A stretch of DNA of 33,704 nt from Deltaproteobacteria bacterium (lineage in GTDB: Bacteria > Myxococcota > Myxococcia > SLRQ01), in NCBI GenBank assembly GCA_007130885.1, contig SLRQ01000067.1, positions 1 through 33,704 of the forward strand. Direction: 5' to 3'. Made by a program: the position numbers and the translations under genes. A model generated the notes under the pieces. The model had not been told where the DNA came from, made no database searches, and saw only the letters and a list, made by a program, of their open reading frames with translations. Of this stretch, positions 31,774 through 33,704 are shown one piece after another (the first letter of the stretch is position 1; the number at the start of each line of letters is the position of its first letter).

Positions 31774-33388
31774 GACAACCACTCGAAAGCAAACATCAAG
31801 CAAGGACCGGCCGGCGGGCTTTGGAACGGCCGCCAATCGCTTCGCTCCCATCCCAGTGCAATGGCCAAGCGAGCAGATCGCGCTGGGCGCGGCAGCCGCC
31901 GGTCTTATCAAGGGAGCGGCTCTTCCATCCGACCCACAACCCAAGGTCTTGCGGGAGCTGTTGCGGATGGCCGGTGACCTCGGTCTGCCGATGCTGCATC
32001 TCTCCGAGCCTGCCGGAGGCCCCGGTCACGGCCTTGGAGCTTCACTCCTTGCTACCCAGGCCAGCGCCGCCGCACCGGTCTGGGCCTTCTTTTTGAACGC
32101 GGTGACGGAGACCCTCGATGCCTTCGTTCTCTTCGGCTCCGATTCCACACGGAGCCAAGCTCGAGAGATCGGGCTCGGAGAGAGCATGGCGGTTGGGCCG
32201 AGGCTCTGTTCAACGGCGTTCGACGAAATCCGAGCGACCCCAACCACGGAAACGAAACACATCATCGATGGTGAGCTTCCGGCGGTACCATACGCTGATT
32301 TGGCTGACTGTTTGCTGGTCCCATGCCGAACGTCCTCGGGCGAGCTTCTGCTTCAACTGGTGGAGCGCACCGCGCACGGGTTGCTTGTCCACGGCAGTAA
32401 GACCATCGCCGGTGTCCGAGTGGCGGACGTCCACTTGCGCGGAGTCGTGGCAGCGGCAACTCATTCAGTCTTGGTCCCCAAAGGAGGACCGCTTCTGCTC
32501 GAGCACATGCGCTGCCTGCGAGGCGCTTTTTCTCTCGTGGGAGCAGCCTCCTGTTTGCTTTCGCATACCTTCCGGCTGCTACGTGACGGTTGGGGCGGCG
32601 ATGCTTTCTCGTCGGGGGAAGCAAGAGGACGGCTGTCAGCCGCCATTGCCCGAACCGAGATCGCCAAAAGCCTGTCCCACAAAGCCGGGCTCGCCGTTCA
32701 GCAAACCTTGCCGGGGGCAGGTCTCGGAGCAGGGATCGAGAAATTCGCGGACGAGATTCGTCTCGCCGGCCTGGCAGCCTGGTACGCTCTGCAATCCTCG
32801 GGAGCGATAAGGCAATTGATCGATAGCCGACCGCGACAGAGCGAGACGCCGCCCGCCGACGCCGAGCAGTTCCTCGTCACGGCGGGTCTTACCTTCTCCT
32901 CCGATGCGACGGAAGCCGCCAGGTGGGTGCGTCGCCACGTACTCCCGAAAGATAATACGGATACCGGCGAACACGTCACCGAACGAATCGGCTTCGTGGA
33001 GACTCCTTTAGCGGTCGCGGCCCATGAGACCGCCTCCATGGCTTATGCCGCCGCGAGGGAAGCCGGCCAAGGCTTCATCGAGCAGGTTTCAGCGGAGCTT
33101 TCGCTACTCACCACCATGGCCATGGAACTCGATCTCGAGGCCTCTCTCTGTGCGAAGAGCCATTCTGAAGACTCTATTGATGAGCTGTCGAAATCGAGCG
33201 ATACCGCGCGGGCGGTTCAATCCACGGGCCGAAAAATACTCGAAGCATGCCTGTCCGGCGATGCTCTATCCAGCGCACTCGCAGGCCTTGATTTTTTGTG
33301 GAGCCGGGGACCATTTCACCCCGACAGAGCCAACAAGCCGCTCGAAACGATCCTTGCCCAGCATGCGGATCTAGCCGACGAGTTCTGA
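31772..33388 (+). CDS. Divergent acyl-CoA dehydrogenase-fold protein
   Basis: This 538-residue frame begins at GTG 31772 with a weak taagg upstream. The N-terminal part (LRELLRMAGDLGLPMLHLSEPAGGPG and a long helix pair) resembles the alpha domain of acyl-CoA dehydrogenases. A beta-rich middle (LADCLLVPC, LLQLVERTAHGLLVHG, GVRVADVHLRGVV) sits where their FAD-contacting beta domain lies. The C-terminal helices (CLRGAFSLVGAASCLLSHTFRLLRDG, SAAIARTEIAKSLSHKAGLAVQQ) match the helical bundle in pattern. The standard FAD/substrate signatures and an obvious catalytic Glu are not visible, so it may be a non-catalytic or much altered relative. It is transcribed divergently from the CoA activase, and both could share regulation. 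The family call rests on pattern only. Confidence 0.5.
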   Translation: MTTTRKQTSSKDRPAGFGTAANRFAPIPVQWPSEQIALGAAAAGLIKGAALPSDPQPKVLRELLRMAGDLGLPMLHLSEPAGGPGHGLGASLLATQASAAAPVWAFFLNAVTETLDAFVLFGSDSTRSQAREIGLGESMAVGPRLCSTAFDEIRATPTTETKHIIDGELPAVPYADLADCLLVPCRTSSGELLLQLVERTAHGLLVHGSKTIAGVRVADVHLRGVVAAATHSVLVPKGGPLLLEHMRCLRGAFSLVGAASCLLSHTFRLLRDGWGGDAFSSGEARGRLSAAIARTEIAKSLSHKAGLAVQQTLPGAGLGAGIEKFADEIRLAGLAAWYALQSSGAIRQLIDSRPRQSETPPADAEQFLVTAGLTFSSDATEAARWVRRHVLPKDNTDTGEHVTERIGFVETPLAVAAHETASMAYAAAREAGQGFIEQVSAELSLLTTMAMELDLEASLCAKSHSEDSIDELSKSSDTARAVQSTGRKILEACLSGDALSSALAGLDFLWSRGPFHPDRANKPLETILAQHADLADEF

Positions 33389-33395
33389 AGCTCCG

Positions 33396-33704
33396 TCACC
33401 GTCCCGAATGAGTAGCGGACGCATCTTCTATTACGACTATCTCACCTTGGCCTCGACCGAAGGTCTCCGGGTGGTACATCTCTTCCACCGTGGGCGGAGG
33501 AGCCACGAATCGGCCCGGGCTCGCCGCTCGCGCCACGTAGCTGTAGCCATGCACGCCGGCCCACACGAGGGAAGCAAAGGCCTCGGCGCGCTCGTCCCTC
33601 AAGTTCTGATGCTCGTACCATGGGCGCCTAAAGAACCAGTATCTTCCAGCCGAGCTTTCAGCGGCGCCGGTGTCCGGAGGAACGGACTCCGTCACCAATA
33701 GCGA
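33396..33704 (-). CDS. C-terminal end of an unidentified protein (partial, runs off the right edge)
   Basis: The minus-strand frame ending at 33396 stays open to the window edge, so the start lies outside. The 102 visible codons include an aromatic-rich segment (GRYWFFRRPWYEHQNLRDER) and AFASLVWAGVHGYSYVAR. A tail then contains APPPTVEEMYHPETFGRGQGE. No known domain is recognised. Its stop lies 7 bp from that of the convergent gene at 31772-33388. An opposite-strand open frame in the same DNA (33408-33701) looks less protein-like. Confidence 0.55.
   Translation of the reverse strand, partial: SLLVTESVPPDTGAAESSAGRYWFFRRPWYEHQNLRDERAEAFASLVWAGVHGYSYVARAASPGRFVAPPPTVEEMYHPETFGRGQGEIVVIEDASATHSGR

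Noticed and set aside
33408..33701. Plus-strand open frame at the right edge
   Set aside because: The opposite-strand frame is open to the edge and has a more protein-like composition. The plus frame is Arg/Ser/His-rich and has no ribosome-binding site.

Overview
This 33.7 kb window is bacterial chromosome with moderately high G+C and closely packed genes. It suggests a member of the Myxococcota/Bradymonadia (former Deltaproteobacteria). The main pointer is a repeat protein at the left edge that ends in a GCGC-type, MYXO-CTERM-like sorting tail. A 1,442-residue CoA-dehydratase activase, a stand-alone NBP35-like Mrp and YhaO/YhaN-like genes are compatible with that. No rRNA, tRNA, CRISPR array, insertion sequence or phage gene was seen.

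Layout. (1) 1-712: C-terminal part of a surface repeat protein. (2) 725-6739, + strand: a metal (zinc/manganese-type) uptake locus. It holds a short His-rich exported protein, an outer-membrane beta-barrel, a ZnuA-like binding protein, a Cys/His-rich exported protein of unknown family, a His-rich lipoprotein, and the ZnuC ATPase and ZnuB permease. (3) 6705-14990, - strand: a B12-binding/DUF4070-type radical SAM enzyme, an AMP-forming acyl-CoA synthetase-like ligase, and a translationally coupled YhaO-like nuclease plus YhaN-like SMC/Rad50-type ATPase. The ATPase has two membrane segments in its coiled coil and a long extra C-terminus. (4) 15160-21926, + strand: bioY, then a complete-looking transcription attenuator (a His-rich leader peptide followed by a rho-independent terminator), then hisG-hisC-hisB-hisF-hisA/I/E-hisD. 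HisA, HisI and HisE form one polypeptide, and neither hisH nor a histidinol-phosphatase gene is present. (5) 21912-26134: housekeeping and hypothetical genes (EI24/CysZ-like membrane protein, hotdog thioesterase, membrane protein, small exported protein, MscS channel). (6) 26284-31567, - strand: the giant 2-hydroxyacyl-CoA dehydratase activase-type protein with an Mrp/NBP35 ATPase downstream. (7) 31772-33704: a divergent acyl-CoA dehydrogenase-like protein and a gene running off the right edge.

How the genes work together. Locus 2 reads as one metal-acquisition unit: the outer-membrane barrel admits the metal, His-rich periplasmic proteins and ZnuA hold it, and ZnuBC imports it. Locus 4 turns PRPP and ATP into histidine and appears to be controlled by ribosome stalling at seven His codons. 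YhaO/YhaN are a coupled nuclease/ATPase pair. The activase and Mrp both rely on Fe-S clusters.

The strongest points for a second look are the HisA-HisI-HisE fusion, the histidine attenuator outside the enterobacteria, the set of accessory metal-binding exported proteins, and the extra C-terminal domain of the YhaN-like protein. Assignments come from reading motifs by eye; no database search was run.
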